DNA of 64,000 bases from Podocnemis expansa (GCA_007922195.1 ML682059.1:9879748-9943747); one strand, 5' to 3'; shown: positions 45,980 to 58,127, counted from the first letter of the stretch. Numbers and translations are program-made. The notes: generated by a model not told the origin, from the letters alone.

Positions 45980-48030
45980 CTGTAAAGGCACAGGGAAATG
46001 GACTTAGGTGCTATTAGCCACTTTTGCTCTCACCTTCTTGCACTATCACCTCACATGCTGAAATTCTGTATTCTACTGTACTGTAGTAATCCTAGACAAG
46101 GGCCTCTGTAACTTGCACAGAGCTCATAATTGCCTTGACCCTAAGACTTGTGCTTCACAGCCACAGCACATCAAAGTGTTTACTTGTGCTTGAAACCATG
46201 TGCTGTCCTGTGGTGTTAATAATACACATCTAAATTTGTCATGTGATGTTACTGATTGTTCTCTTGCAGCTTCAGTGTTGGGGGGTGGTTTCAAGCAGAA
46301 AGAGTAAAGATATGTGCAACTGCATTAAGAAAAGAGAAAGCATTTGCTATTTGTGTGGTCTATCTTTTTCTTTTGATTGTTGAATGTTTAAGTCCCCAGA
46401 ATATTAGGTAAGGGAACAATAACTTGAGGGGGTTTTGGCCATGAAAAAGAAGATAAAAGTAAGAAAACGGCCTCTGAAGTTCCTGCCAAAAGACCACTTG
46501 AGTAACAGCACAAGATTTGTCAGCTATCCTCTTAAAATGAGCAACCAAATATACTGTTTCCTTAAACATTTATTTAGATCCTAGCCAGCTGTAAGGTTGC
46601 CATGTACTTGAAGTAAGGTTTAAAGTGTAGTTAAAATTCGAACAAATTTCTTCATTAACCATAAATCTAGCATTCTGATTAGCAACTCAGTATAGCATTT
46701 ACTTTAACCCTTCTTTCAATGGGTGATCAAGTGACATTTGACTGAAACAAAAGGCAGCAACATCATCAAATAAAATATTGCACTTAACATCCAAGCACTA
46801 AGGGGATCAGCTTTTTGGTTTTTGTGGTTTGTTTGGGGGGGAATTGCTCTTGCATTTTATTATATAACATGTTCTTTTCCTGTACAAAGGGTCATGTGTT
46901 ACTATTAGTCCCACTGGATTATTCTGGATTTACATCAGTGTAGTAGGCAATTAGGTTATTCCAGTTTTAATCTAGGGGTTGCAAAGATCAGCATTAGTCC
47001 ATATTATAGTTAAATAATGGAGACCTTTTCCTGGGTACTCAGAAATGGTGATACATTGACAAGATGAAAGGCTTAATAATTAAATGCAGCAGTGTGACAG
47101 TTGAAATAAAATAATTGTTAGCATGTTGGAAAATGTTTGTATACTACTTTCTTGGAACTAGTGAGTTAGTGACCAAAGTCATGGTGATTAATTTATAACA
47201 GTTGCTTTGGCATATAGTATATAATTTGCTTTGTATTCTGTCCAAAATGATGCACATCCTGATTAAATATTTCATATGTATTGGACCTCCTTTCTTTATT
47301 TTTGTCCCTTTTATGTTTCTTTGGAACAAACTGCCAAAGGCAGCAATAGAAGCTGTAACTGTGAATCCATTAAAAAAGGGAGGAGGGGAAAAAAAACCCT
47401 GCAAGGTCTGAGAACCACACTAACTCAATTCTGCATAATTACATATGCATAATAAGGCAATTCAGGTAGCAGAGTTGTTTCTTCTTTCTGAAAGTAACTC
47501 TAAAATTGTTAAATTTTTACACAAAACAGCTGTGTTATTGAAGCTAGTTTGAGAATCGCTGTATAAACTTACAAAATTTATAAAAATGCAAAACTAGGGT
47601 CCCATTAACCCACCCACATTGAAGACCTATAGTATTCTCACAAAAACTCATGTGATAAATAAATTTGTTAGTCTTTAAAAGTGGCACCAGACTCAGTTAG
47701 TTTTTTGTAACACCCAGAGAAGAAATAGAATGGTCTGCAGTGAGAAATCTAAACAGCTGCAGGTCCTAAGGAGGGTGGTTGCATTAGTCAGTCAAAGTTA
47801 CTATGTTCCAACAGTTTTTTCTTTTGCTATAGTATAGTGTGTGTGTATATATGGCCCTTCTGTGTACTTCATCTGTAATGTGAGGAGAATGGTGCTGACT
47901 GAAAGCACTTGGAGATTTTCTGAAGACATGCTGTTTCAGAGCTTGGTATTATTATGCTGTTGAATGGAATCAGAATTTTTCATCTGTGTTTCATAGGATT
48001 TATTGTGTTAACAAACAATTGCAATTCTAC
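45980..48030. other. Unassigned DNA with one PLE tail
   Basis: AT-rich; includes the PLE terminal fragment at 47643-47700 and GT/AT simple repeats near 47838. Confidence 0.4.
47643..47700 (+). mobile_element. Penelope-type terminal repeat fragment
   Basis: ACTCATGTGATAAATAAATT then TGTTAGTCTTTAAAAGTGGC is the distal half of the terminal repeat in plus orientation. Confidence 0.75.
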
Positions 48031-48106
48031 CTGTGATCAAGAATGGGAAGATATTAGTTCAGTCCAAACTGTGATCCAGAATGGGAAGATATTAGTTCAG
48101 TCCAAA
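48031..48106. repeat. Tandem duplication, 2 x 38 bp
   Basis: The unit starting CTGTGATC(A/C)AGAATGGGAA is present twice in direct tandem with a single visible mismatch. The near identity points to a recent duplication. Confidence 0.9.
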
Positions 48107-48399
48107 CTGAAGTCATAAAGTTTCTGATTATTCTTGGTGTAAAGCATAAATGAAAACCATGAAGCTCTATGATAGTGGCTAGAGATTTTTCACAAGGTTA
48201 ACTGAGTCCTTAATACAGACACTGTACAAAATAGGGTGTTCAGACCCACTGTGAAAGTCTAACTTGAAATGAGTTTTTTGTGCATTTAATTGTCCATCTG
48301 TAAATTGTATTTGCATGATTCTTTTACAAGGATTTTTCTTTACTTTCTTATCTAAGAGAAAAAACTGAATGTGCTCATACTTTCTGCTTTACATCTTTG

Positions 48400-48911
48400 C
48401 AAGGGTTAAAGTAGGCTGGAATGGCCTGGAATGCTGTTCTAGGCTCACTGTTTTTAAGGGATCAGCATTCTGGGCCCCCTAAAAATAGAAAATGGTGCCA
48501 GAACGCTGCATTGTGGGGCCCACCATTGAAAAACAGCAGGCCCCAAAACATAGCATTCTGGAACCATTTTCTATTTTTAGGGGCCTGAACACTGAGCCCC
48601 TAAAAATAGTGGGCCTGCAATGGCATTCCTCTGCATTCCAGCAGGCAGGGGAGGGGGCAGGCTCCTCTGTGCGTGCACAGGCTGCAGTTTCCCAGCCTAG
48701 TGCACTGCCAGTGTGGATGGGGGAAGCCTGGCTCATGCCTAAGATGGGCGTGGGTATTGGGACAGGTATTGGGGGAAGGGGTGGATTTTGGGGACAGGGG
48801 AATGAATATGGGGGCAGTAGCTAGGGTGTGGGAACAGGGCTCGGATGTGCGGGAGAGGGGCTCACTGGATTAGGAGGGTTCCGGGGCCCACCAAATTATA
48901 CTTAACCCCTG
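48400..48911. mobile_element. hAT-type MITE, 512 bp, with internal palindrome
   Basis: The left end is CAAGGGTTAAAGTA and the right end TATACTTAACCCCTG. The 8-bp target duplication CATCTTTG is perfect (48392-48399 and 48912-48919). The left half contains a second, internal inverted repeat (48474-48507 with 48552-48584), described separately. The right half is G-rich. Confidence 0.92.
48474..48584. repeat. Internal inverted repeat in the MITE at 48400
   Basis: GCCCCCTAAAAATAGAAAAT at 48474 is the inverse of the arm ending ATTTTCTATTTTTAGGGGC at 48584. The arms are about 33 bp and nearly perfect, with a 44-bp spacer. CCCCTAAAAATAG recurs at 48597. Confidence 0.88.
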
Positions 48912-48931
48912 CATCTTTGCAATAAGTTTAA

Positions 48932-49276
48932 GGCCTGACTACACTAAGGGTTTGTTTTAACTGATGGTGGTGAATTTGCTACCATCAGATAAATCTCCCT
49001 GATTGGCTGATTTGGTCTGTGAAGACCCACTCAGCTGATCATGCAACCAACACTGGAAGAGCGCCCTTTCAGAAGGAGTAGCTCTGAGTCAGAAGGTTTC
49101 CCTCCAGCTCAGGCTACTGAAGACAGTGTGGTAAGCAGAAGGTAAGCAGTGGGAGGACGATAATACAAGGAATGTTAAGTACCTTGCTATCTCCCTTCTG
49201 TTGCTGCCAAAATTATGTGGCAATATAGGTCAGCCTTAAGCCTCCTTCACCCGGTTCTGGCAGTGTAAAAGTACAT
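48932..49276. mobile_element. Probable MITE, weak ends
   Basis: The left part GGCCTGACTACACTAAGGG and right part GGCAGTGTAAAAGTACA show only a short inverted TACACT core. The position directly before another MITE and the family resemblance make it plausible. Confidence 0.35.
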
Positions 49277-49537
49277 TGGGTGTGTCTACACTGGAATCAG
49301 AGGTGTGATTGCAGGTTGGTTAGGTGTATCTGTGATACTTTTAAACTAGCTGGCACAGGCAACAGCATGGGCTGTATAAGTCATCTAGGACCCTGTGTAT
49401 GTATGTGTGTCATAGCATGTGCTGGAGCTGCTGCTTGCATCTTCTTGGCTATTTTTAGTGTGCTAGCTAGATTAAATCTAGTGCAAGTGTTCCTACCTGA
49501 GCCTGTAGTCAAACCCTCAGAGTATATTAGTTAGGCC
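49277..49537. mobile_element. MITE of the TCTACACTGGAATCAGAGG type
   Basis: The left end GGGTGTGTCTACACTGGAAT is clear. The right end (CTGTAGTCAAACCCTCAGAG followed by GTTAGGCCC) is a diverged inverse. It resembles the split element at 42222-42909. Confidence 0.5.
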
Positions 49538-50908
49538 CATGGCATTTTAATCAGCACTGTATGATGGGTTAACCAAGAAAATCAGATTTCTTTCACTCTT
49601 GAACTAATGCTTTTTAGGTGAGATTCATTCACAATGTGACAGTCTTGAAATTGTTGGATTTACTTCAGTGATGAATGTGACCCTGAATGGTTGGTTCAGT
49701 AAAGTTCTTTTGTGCATACATAAGAAGGTTTTTCAAATAAACACCCTTAAATGTGAAAGCATTGAAATAAAAGCAGCAATGTTTATTTCAGTGTGTGTGT
49801 TTATATGTGGAAGGGCACACTTGATACTTACCTTTCCTGTGAAAGTACAAAGAAAAACTATTATGAGTTTACTAGCTGGTAGGTACTAGATCAGCTTTTA
49901 TGCAGGTCAGACAGCTAATTCATTGAAACCAAAGGGGAGCAGTAATCAAGTATTTATGAACTCTACGTATGTCTCCACATACTGGAAATTCACATAAATC
50001 AGCACAGACAAACACTTGTCTTATGATGCAACTATTAAGTTAAATACAAAAAAGATTAGCAAAGACTCTAATGGTTGAATCTAGAATACTGGGATTTCTT
50101 AGTGTGTGTGGATGGGAAATGACACAACTTGCTAGTAACTATCCATTTTGTGTATTCTGCAATAACACAACTATAAAATTTGCCCCATCTATTATTTTGT
50201 GCCTGAAATGTGGCCCAAAATCTAATCCTTTTTAAAACAATAGTTAAAAGGATTAGGGGGCAGATCTTTAGTTGCTCTAACTTGACAGAGGTCAGTTGGC
50301 TTGAATGGAGTTATTACTCAGTGGAGCTTAAATTGTGTTTACAGTAGCTTCTGTCACTGGAGTGCACACAACAGCCAGAACATAGTGGCGAGTCTGGTCC
50401 ATAATTTCTTAATCAAGGAGGACATTGTAAACAAGATACATACCCTGTGACTGTAGCTTTCCCTTCCCTCATCCTGTCCATTTCTTAAACAGGAACCAAA
50501 CATCACTGCTGTCCCTGTGTATTGCATCCCAACATCTTCCTTGCAATAAATTCACCCCTCTCCTAATCCAAAGGGGGCAAAGAGTCATAAAGAGGAGGCA
50601 AGGATATACTTCTGCCCCCATCACTAGTCTATTGAGCTTACAAAGATAAAAGCATGCTAGACCATCCTTTCCAAGTCTCTCCATGATATAATGGGTTTCT
50701 AGCCTGTCTACAGGGCAAATCTTTGCTGATCAGACACAAATGAAGCCTTAATCCATCCTAAAAATTAAGTGCTTTTTGGTCTTATTGGGATAGGTTTTTC
50801 TCGGAATTGCCTCCAGCCCTCTGGCAATACATGGGATCAGTTCATACTCATGTCTTACACTCCCCTGTATTTATTTTCATTCCATTCAGTAAGTTCCCTC
50901 TCTTCAAA
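49538..50908. other. Unassigned DNA
   Basis: No exon or bounded repeat recognised. Confidence 0.4.
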
Positions 50909-51017
50909 GTGTCTGAGAAAGTGGGATTTTCTCCCTCGAAAGCTCATGTGATAAGTAAATCTGTTAGTTTTTTAAGTGCCACGAGACTCCTTGCTTCTTT
51001 TGCTTTAGTAGACTAAC
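50909..51017 (+). mobile_element. Penelope-type terminal repeat, plus orientation
   Basis: GTCTGAGAAAGTGGGATTTT then CTCCCTCGAAAGCTCATGTG and CTGTTAGTTTTTTAAGTGCC is the terminal repeat through CGAGACTCCTTGC and GTAGACTAAC. It carries the hammerhead-like arrangement in altered form (CTGAGAA...CGAAA). Confidence 0.82.
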
Positions 51018-52849
51018 TTTGGAACTTGGCAGTATGTGGCTTAGTTTAGCTATTTTTTTATTTGGGAATATAAAAGTTCTTGAAATATCTGAAACTAAAT
51101 ATAAATCAACGGAAATGTTTTTCCTTGCATTTTATTTCATTCGATTGTGATAAAATTAGTGGTGATTACATGGAATTATTAAATAAGAACATGACTTTTT
51201 TTCTTAGTGAAAACCTACAGAATTCACATTTTTTTGCTCAAAAAATTATCAGAAAACAAAATTATAAATCACCCACAAACAACCTGTGACTTTGTCTGAG
51301 AACACTTGGTGTGATAACTGTAGACCTATATGAAGACCTTGAACCCAGGATGTCAGGCTAATTTCAAACTTGGCATAAATCCACTGAGATTTTTTTTGCA
51401 TGATTTTAAGTTACTATATGTAAGAAAATTTGCATAGGGCTTAAACAAATAGTCTTCGCACAGACAATTTATTTCTGGGAGAATTTTGCCAGCAGAAGGA
51501 CTACAAGATTAGGCCATTCAGATGTCCCCTGAGGAGTTATCTTTCTGTGTTTGGAAAGTTAGTATCTATGGCAACATGATGATGCTAATCACCTGAGGAC
51601 TGTTATGCTGTTCTTATTGACCATGGTTGATGGTGTTACCCCAGGCATTGTGTAGTGAAGTTCCCAGATCTGGCTCAATCTTTATTAATATACTTTGGGA
51701 GTTCTGTTGGCCCCACTACAAAGTTCTAGACCTTGGTAGTCTGCCGTGAGACTTGCAGCCCCATACTATAGGTAGCATCTTGGAGGATGTGGCTGAAATT
51801 CTCTTACTTTTCTCCCCAAGCAAGGCAGTACTGGTGGTATACTTTTGGTCAATCAACATTTCTTGACCAATCTTGATGGATCTCCATCTAGCGAATTACC
51901 AAACTATATCACTATGGGTGCTCCCACATCCCCTTGCTTGAAGTGATTTCCATCATATAAGGGGTTGACAGCTTTGGTTCAGTGGTTCTTGGCATCCCCA
52001 CTATACAAATTTTTTTGGTACCCATGGATATCACATACACTGAAACAGAGATTTGGGAACTTTGTTAAAGAAAGTTATTGGTATTAACCTCTAAAGGTCT
52101 GCAGCCCAGATAATGTTATGCAAGTGTATGGGATACCAGAGTAAGACAGTTGGGTTTCCTCCTCCTTTTTTTATTGAGTTGTGGATAAAGCTCCATCTTT
52201 TGTCTCTACACTTTGCAATTATTTTTTTGTTCTGCTCCTTTTGGCTTTCTCTCTGCTTTTGTTTTGGTCCTGCTTTTCCCACTTCTTCATTTGCTGTTGG
52301 ATCCTGTTCCTTCTTCGGGATCAGACTGTCCATAGTTGAAGGCAGCATTTTGCTCAGTTGCTGAAATCCTATATCTTTGGCTCATTCTGTAAGTCATTCT
52401 GGATCAAGTGCTTCAGTGCTAATGCATGCTGCTGCTACTCTTTTTTTTCTCTTTTCTGGCCTTCAGCACTGACAGACATCTGCTGGGAAAATATGGGTGG
52501 AGTTTAGTGTGTGGCCTTACTTTACAAGTGACTCTTAGCTTGAGAGTCACTGACCAAATTAGCTAGGCCAGATTAGCTGGGCAAGACAGTAGATGACATC
52601 CAATTATTGCTTATTAGTTTTATGTTAAACTAAGGTTATGGGTGTTAATTATTAACCATAAGAAGGAATTTGTATTATTTTTATATTTCTTTTGAAGATT
52701 TCTTTAACTTGGAGTTAATGAATATAATTACTAAGGATTCTGTAAAATGTGTGCGTTTTGACAGAATAGATACAACATGAGGCAACTAGTGTCTTAACTA
52801 GTTCTCTACTATACATCTCCCAGGTTGAACCTCTATCTCTGTCCTTTAT
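51018..52849. other. Unassigned DNA
   Basis: AT-rich with T-rich runs; nothing supported. Confidence 0.4.
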
Positions 52850-52857
52850 CTGTAGAT

Positions 52858-53007
52858 TAGAGATGGGCAAACTATGTCCTGCAGCCGCTCCCCACTTTCT
52901 TGCCCAGCAGCTGTGACCTGGCAGGAATGCCAGCCACTCCCCTTCTCCTGCCCCTTTCTGACCCACCTCAAGGCAGATGTGGCCCCCCCAAAATTTGCCC
53001 ACCCCTG
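52858..53007. mobile_element. hAT-type MITE, 150 bp
   Basis: The left end TAGAGATGGGCAAACTATG and right end AAAATTTGCCCACCCCTG are inverted. The flanking 8-mers CTGTAGAT and CTATAGTT agree at six positions. Confidence 0.78.
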
Positions 53008-53015
53008 CTATAGTT

Positions 53016-53334
53016 GATAGGTAGCAGTTATACCAGGTGAACAAAAAGGATCTTCCTTGTGGCTGTGATCCTCTTCCTGAGCTATGTCTGCCTCAGCTAA
53101 AAGCACTTTGGGCATATGTACAGCAGTGTGTAGGGGGGTTACTGTTCTGTTTGGTTTTGAAATGAGGCCACCAGTTGTCTACCCCTCCCATGGAGATAAG
53201 ATCATGGCAGAAGGTTGCTGGTGCCTGCCCCCTCTGCTAGCAAAGTGAGATGGTAGATTGATGGAGATTGTCCCCCCTCTTTTTCCCCCCACTGCCAGTC
53301 TAATTGTGGACTGAAATGAAATACTGCACTTCCA
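53016..53334. other. Unassigned spacer
   Basis: G/C-mixed sequence with no recognised feature. Confidence 0.35.
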
Positions 53335-53405
53335 AGTTTATTTGAAGTGATGTTAAAATATAACAAAAGCTTTATATGTTGTGATCTGAGTAATAGTGGG
53401 AAGGG
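53335..53405. repeat. Dispersed 70-bp repeat, copy 1
   Basis: AGTTTATTTGAAGTGATGTT and the following 50 bases recur at 55225-55295 with a handful of substitutions. Confidence 0.8.
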
Positions 53406-53417
53406 ATCACCTTAAGG

Positions 53418-53613
53418 CAAGGGTCTCAAACGTGCATGCAGCCTCTAAAGCTATTTCCTGCAGCCCGCAGTGACACTATTGCTACCGATATTTGCAATAT
53501 CGTTGTATGAAAAAGTTTCAGTGGTGTGGCCCTCAGGCTAATGTACTAGTCCTCATGTGGTCCTGTGTTAGTTCTCTTGTGGCCCTTGTGGTGATTTGAA
53601 TTTGAGACCCCTG
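53418..53613. mobile_element. hAT-type MITE, 196 bp
   Basis: Ends CAAGGGTCTCAAAC and AATTTGAGACCCCTG are inverted. The flanking duplication CCTTAAGG is perfect on both sides (53410-53417 and 53614-53621) and is itself palindromic. Confidence 0.9.
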
Positions 53614-53621
53614 CCTTAAGG

Positions 53622-55087
53622 TGATGGAACAGTCTCAGAAGAAACAGCCCTGAGGTGAAACACTTGATAAAAGGCTCTTCTTATCTCTGTACTAGGTACC
53701 AGTTTTTATAGCCAGAGTAGATGGGTTTTTTTTAAAGTGTATGCATAACAATATTTTTATTTTATAGTCACTTATTTACCTCCCTAATCTAGTGTAGCAT
53801 TATTTGAAGCCTAAAGCATAGAGTTCTGGGTTAAAATCAGAAAGCTTGTTCCAGGCAGGTTATGCTTGTCACTAGTTAGAAAAATGTCATATACCACAAA
53901 TAGAAGCAAATGTGATGTAATGGGAAGACTGCTTCATATGGTATGAAAGAACTGACAGAAAAACAGAAAAATCTAGCAGGACCATGTCAATCTCTTGCCA
54001 AGAATTTTTAAGCCTGCTCTTTGCTGTAACAGGTGTTGCTTTTCCTAATGAAATTTCACTATCTGAAACTTTTATTCAGTGACTTACTCAAACTGGAAAG
54101 AATCTTACAAGAAAGAAAATAAGCAGATCTGATTCATGGCTTCAGAATCAGAAATGAGAAAAGGAAAAGGTAGCTGAAAAGTTATGAATAAGGTTCACTA
54201 AACTCCTCTATATGATATGAGAAACCTGTCTCAAAAGCTGTGTGTGAACTTGGTGATGGTGTTGTCAGTGCCTTTCTCAATGGCACTGAAAAAGGACAAA
54301 AAGAGACTGGGTACCTATGTACAAGCTTCTACACAGACTTATATTAATGCACATTGTGCCTACCCTTAAACACACAGGACAGACATAGATCTCTCTTTAA
54401 CAGGGTGTGGGCAATGTGGTGTGGATAATGGCCATGTATACGAAGGAGTAGATTGAAAACAAGAAGCTCTTTCACGTGTTACTTGAGCCAAGATTTTTAA
54501 CCCATAAATTTTTTTACCAAAAGTGAAAGAGAGGCTTTGATGCCCCCATCTAGTCCCCAGAGAATAAAAGAATTTGTGTTTAATGAAAGCTTGTGTGATT
54601 TACACCGAGCAGCACATAGCATAGAATAAAAAGAAGATAAATCAGGAGAGAAGGAAGAGAAAATGAACTATCAGCTTTGTTTTTTTTTTTAATTTGATAG
54701 AGCTCTGGGGCTATAAACTCTGTATTTTGATAATAGAACAATTACCAACCTAATCCACAAGAAATAGTAATAGTCAATATAAAGACTAAAGAGTTCATTT
54801 AATTGTTTTTCCAGCCTCTCTGGAACCTGAAATCTACCGGATGTTAAAGATCAGCATAAAATGGGTGAGAAATACAAGGATGAGGAATGACAGGAAGACT
54901 CCATAGCAAGCTAAAAATCAATTTTTTTAAAAAAAAGTGTTACATCATTGGTAGGCATCAATAGAAACAATGGTGCGTTAGAGTGACAGCACAGTGACTT
55001 ATTTGGGCTTGCTGTACTGTGGCTGGGCTGTATTTAGTGTCTTGTGATATGGCTGAGGTCAGACGAGATGATCTGGTGGCATCAGGT
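53622..55087. other. Unassigned DNA
   Basis: AT-rich, no supported feature. Confidence 0.4.
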
Positions 55088-55141
55088 TGGAAGGATGGTC
55101 ATACTTAGATATTGGAGGATGGTCATGCCTAGATGTTGGAG
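55088..55141. repeat. Short tandem duplication, about 26-bp unit
   Basis: GGATGGTCATACTTAGATAT and GGATGGTCATGCCTAGATGT follow each other directly, each ending in TGGAG. Confidence 0.75.
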
Positions 55142-55224
55142 CAGGAGCAGGTAGCCAAGAGTAGAAGCCCAGAGCTAAAATTGGAGGTCAGGAATCCAAG
55201 CCCAGGTTTAAAACTCTATTTTTG

Positions 55225-55295
55225 AGTTTATTTGAAGTGATGTTAAAACATAATAGAAGCTTTACGTATTGTGACCTGAATAATGATGGGAAGTA
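55225..55295. repeat. Dispersed 70-bp repeat, copy 2
   Basis: Near-duplicate of 53335-53405 in the same orientation. Sequence on both sides differs, so the similarity is bounded. Confidence 0.8.
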
Positions 55296-55487
55296 CTGCA
55301 TTGTTTTGGAGCAGGATGAGACTGGGAAGAAGCAGGCACAGGAGCTATCTCAGGCCTGGGTGAATGCTATAAGCAGTCACTGAATTGCTGCTGGGTTTAA
55401 GAACCTGTCTGTCTTCTGACTCTGGCTAAAGACCCTGACTGGTTTGAAATCAGGCAGATTTTTACAAACCAGCTGTGCTCCTTAGGC

Positions 55488-55666
55488 CAGTGGCTTTCAA
55501 ACTTTTTCCCTCAGGATCCACTAGAAAAAAAAAATCATTTGTGCCTGTGACCCAACAATTACATCTTTGAGCAATGCATTCCAGTCTTCCAGCGCCGGCA
55601 GCAGGGGGTGCTGCAACCCAGTACCTGAGAGTGGATGACTCTAGACCCATAGTTTAGGAACCACTG
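55488..55666. mobile_element. hAT-type MITE, 179 bp
   Basis: The left end CAGTGGCTTTCAAACTTTTT and right end AGTTTAGGAACCACTG are inverted. The 8-bp duplication CCTTAGGC is perfect (55480-55487 and 55667-55674). It is a younger sibling of 45813-45979. Confidence 0.92.
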
Positions 55667-55840
55667 CCTTAGGCTTCCAGGAGATTAGCTCTGCTGCTGG
55701 CCTTGATTTCTGATATGTGGTCCCTTCTGGCCTTTAACTCTGACTTGTGCTGGCCCATCATCAGGATTTGAACCAGGATTTCTAGCACCAAAATACTAAC
55801 CTATGACATGAGCTAAAAGAAGGTTAGTTTATTGGGGAAA

Positions 55841-55935
55841 AACAAACAAGAAGCCTGATGGCACTTTTAAAGACTAACATTTATTTATCCTATGAGCTTT
55901 CGTGGGAAAAAATATCTCACTTTGTCAGACTCTTT
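55841..55935 (-). mobile_element. Penelope-type terminal repeat fragment
   Basis: ACAAACAAGAAGCCTGATGG, GACTAACATTTATTTATCCT and GAGCTTTCGTGGG are the terminal repeat. On the minus strand the boxes read CTGACAA and CGAAAGC. Confidence 0.8.
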
Positions 55936-56850
55936 AAGGAAAAATAAGTCTACTCCTGCCATGTAGTTTCTCCACCAGAGGAAAAGGCACAGCAAGAATA
56001 TTACAATGGTACCAGTAAGTAAGTATTGAAGGGATAGATAATTTTAGTTTCTTTGTATGCTGTTTATGAAGAAGCTATTAAGTATCCTTAAATTATCATA
56101 TGTTACTACTGATTCCTCTAAACTGGACAAAATCCTGTGGTGCATGTCAGCTGCTTAATACAGATTGAAGGCAGCAGTGGTAGTTTGAAAGAAGGTGTGT
56201 GGCTGCTCTGTGTCCTGGCTCCCCGTCAATCCCTTTATATGGGATGGGAATGTGTGTATATATAGGTCAGTGTGCCAAATTGTTTTGAAAGATTGTAAGT
56301 AGCTCTCAGTTCTTCCACATTTGGGCAGTTTCTGTGCCCGCGTTTACAGCCATTAAATCTCAGAGGCTGTCAGAGCTGTTCTGCAACATTCTAAAATAAA
56401 GCTGTCTTCATCAATATAAGAATATGTATTCTAGCAATGAGGAAGTTTATAACTACCCTGCTGAAGTCTGGTGATATTTTTTCCTTTTTGAGCTCTCACA
56501 AGTAGGAAGGGAAAGAAAAAGTAACAAATAAAGTTTCTAAAGCAGGGGGAAGGCCTATCAGTGTTACAGGTTAGTCAGCCAAGAAAATCTCAGTAAACTC
56601 TAATGTATGATTTTTTTCCATGGGCATCATGCCACAGAAAAGGGTAAGTAATAATTCACGTTCTTATTGCAAAAGTCCTATAAATTTAAATATGTGCTAT
56701 GTTAAAAACAATAATCACACTCAGAAGGCCTCTGCTCTTAGTGATTTCAGTAAAGAGCCTTTTTTTTTTTTTTTAAATCTCTGAACCAGTGCTCTAGCCT
56801 GACTTGGGAAGTATGATGCTGCTGCCTTTGGGATGAGATGTGAAACCAGG
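55936..56850. other. Unassigned DNA
   Basis: AT-rich; T-run at 56760-56774. Nothing supported. Confidence 0.4.
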
Positions 56851-56858
56851 GTCTTGAC

Positions 56859-57452
56859 CAATGTTCCCTCTAAGCCAGTGATGCAGCTGAGCAACTTATG
56901 GATGCAGCTGAGCAAATTCCTGGGCCCGGACNNNNNNNNNNNNNNNNNNNNNNNNNNNNNNNNNNNNNNNNNNNNNNNNNNNNNNNNNNNNNNNNNNNNN
57001 NNNNNNNNNNNNNNNNNNNNNNNNNNNNNNNNNNNNNNNNNNNNNNNNNNNNNNNNNNNNNNNNNNNNNNNNNNNNNNNNNNNNNNNNNNNNNNNNNNNN
57101 NNNNNNNNNNNNNNNNNNNNNNNNNNNNNNNNNNNNNNNNNNNNNNNNNNNNNNNNNNNNNNNNNNNNNNNNNNNNNNNNNNNNNNNNNNNNNNNNNNNN
57201 NNNNNNNNNNNNNNNNNNNNNNNNNNNNNNNNNNNNNNNNNNNNNNNNNNNNNNNNNNNNNNNNNNNNNNNNNNNNNNNNNNNNNNNNNNNNNNNNNNNN
57301 NNNNNNNNNNNNNNNNNNNNNNNNNNNNNNNCTCCCGGCTTCTGCTCCCCGCCAGCCCCGACCCCAGCTCTGCACTGGGGTCAGTGCTTGGTGCGCCAGT
57401 GAGCGGAGGCAGCTGTGCCACCGCTCACTGGCGCAGCTTACAGGGAACATTG
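56859..57452. mobile_element. hAT-type MITE containing an assembly gap
   Basis: The left end CAATGTTCCCTCTAAGC and right end GCTTACAGGGAACATTG are near-perfect inverted repeats. The 8-bp duplication GTCTTGAC is perfect (56851-56858 and 57453-57460). Only about 73 bp on the left and 121 bp on the right are sequenced. A GATGCAGCTGAGCAA unit is repeated on the left, and the right side is GC-rich. Confidence 0.9.
56932..57331. other. Assembly gap of 400 N
   Basis: Exactly 400 undetermined bases, flanked by GC-rich sequence of a MITE. The round number suggests an estimated or default size. Open frames running through it are artefacts. Confidence 0.99.
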
Positions 57453-57460
57453 GTCTTGAC

Positions 57461-58127
57461 CACTCATGATAATTAAATATCCAATAGCACTATTTTCTAG
57501 AATGGTGATGTGAACCCCTGTGTATCTTTCCTGTATTTCATTTGACTTAATTACCTTCTGTAGGTCTAAATTCCCTCTGCAGTTTCTCGTGGATAAAGTG
57601 CTTATCCACAGCTATTTAGCAGTGCTGGTGCATGATGTTAAACAGCTGTTGTTCTTTAGTGCTAGCACAGCAGTTTTTGTATATTGTTGCCCCATTGGGT
57701 TGCCCAAGATTCAGTATATTGCAGGTTTGTTTTTGTTAGGAGGAGAAATTTGATTGTGAGTCAAGTATGTTCTTTGATGCAAACCTGTTTATTTTGAAAC
57801 AATGTATGCACAGTCCTGTCACCTGATCACAGTAGAAACAAATAGGTATATGCCATTTCTTTGTTCGGAGATCCCCCTGAGCCTACCTTTCCAGGACGTT
57901 CTATACTCAATTAACTCTGTCCCTTTTGGTTTCTTACTCTCAGGGCTGTGACTGCTTCATTTGCTATCTGCTGGCTTTCTGCTGTGTATGTCTGGTGGTG
58001 GTGGTTGTCGCTCTCACACACTGCTTGCTAAACAATTCCTTACTGCCTACCTTTGCAGTCTGGGAACCCCCTCAGTCCATATGGCATAACTTTGGATCAG
58101 TTTGTGCCATGTGGCTCATTGCCTCAG
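57461..58127. other. Unassigned DNA
   Basis: No supported feature. The frame 57926-58360 is chance sequence that runs into the CR1. Confidence 0.4.

Noticed and set aside
56833..57476. Four open frames of about 183-192 residues.
   Set aside because: They consist mainly of the 400-N gap translated as X.
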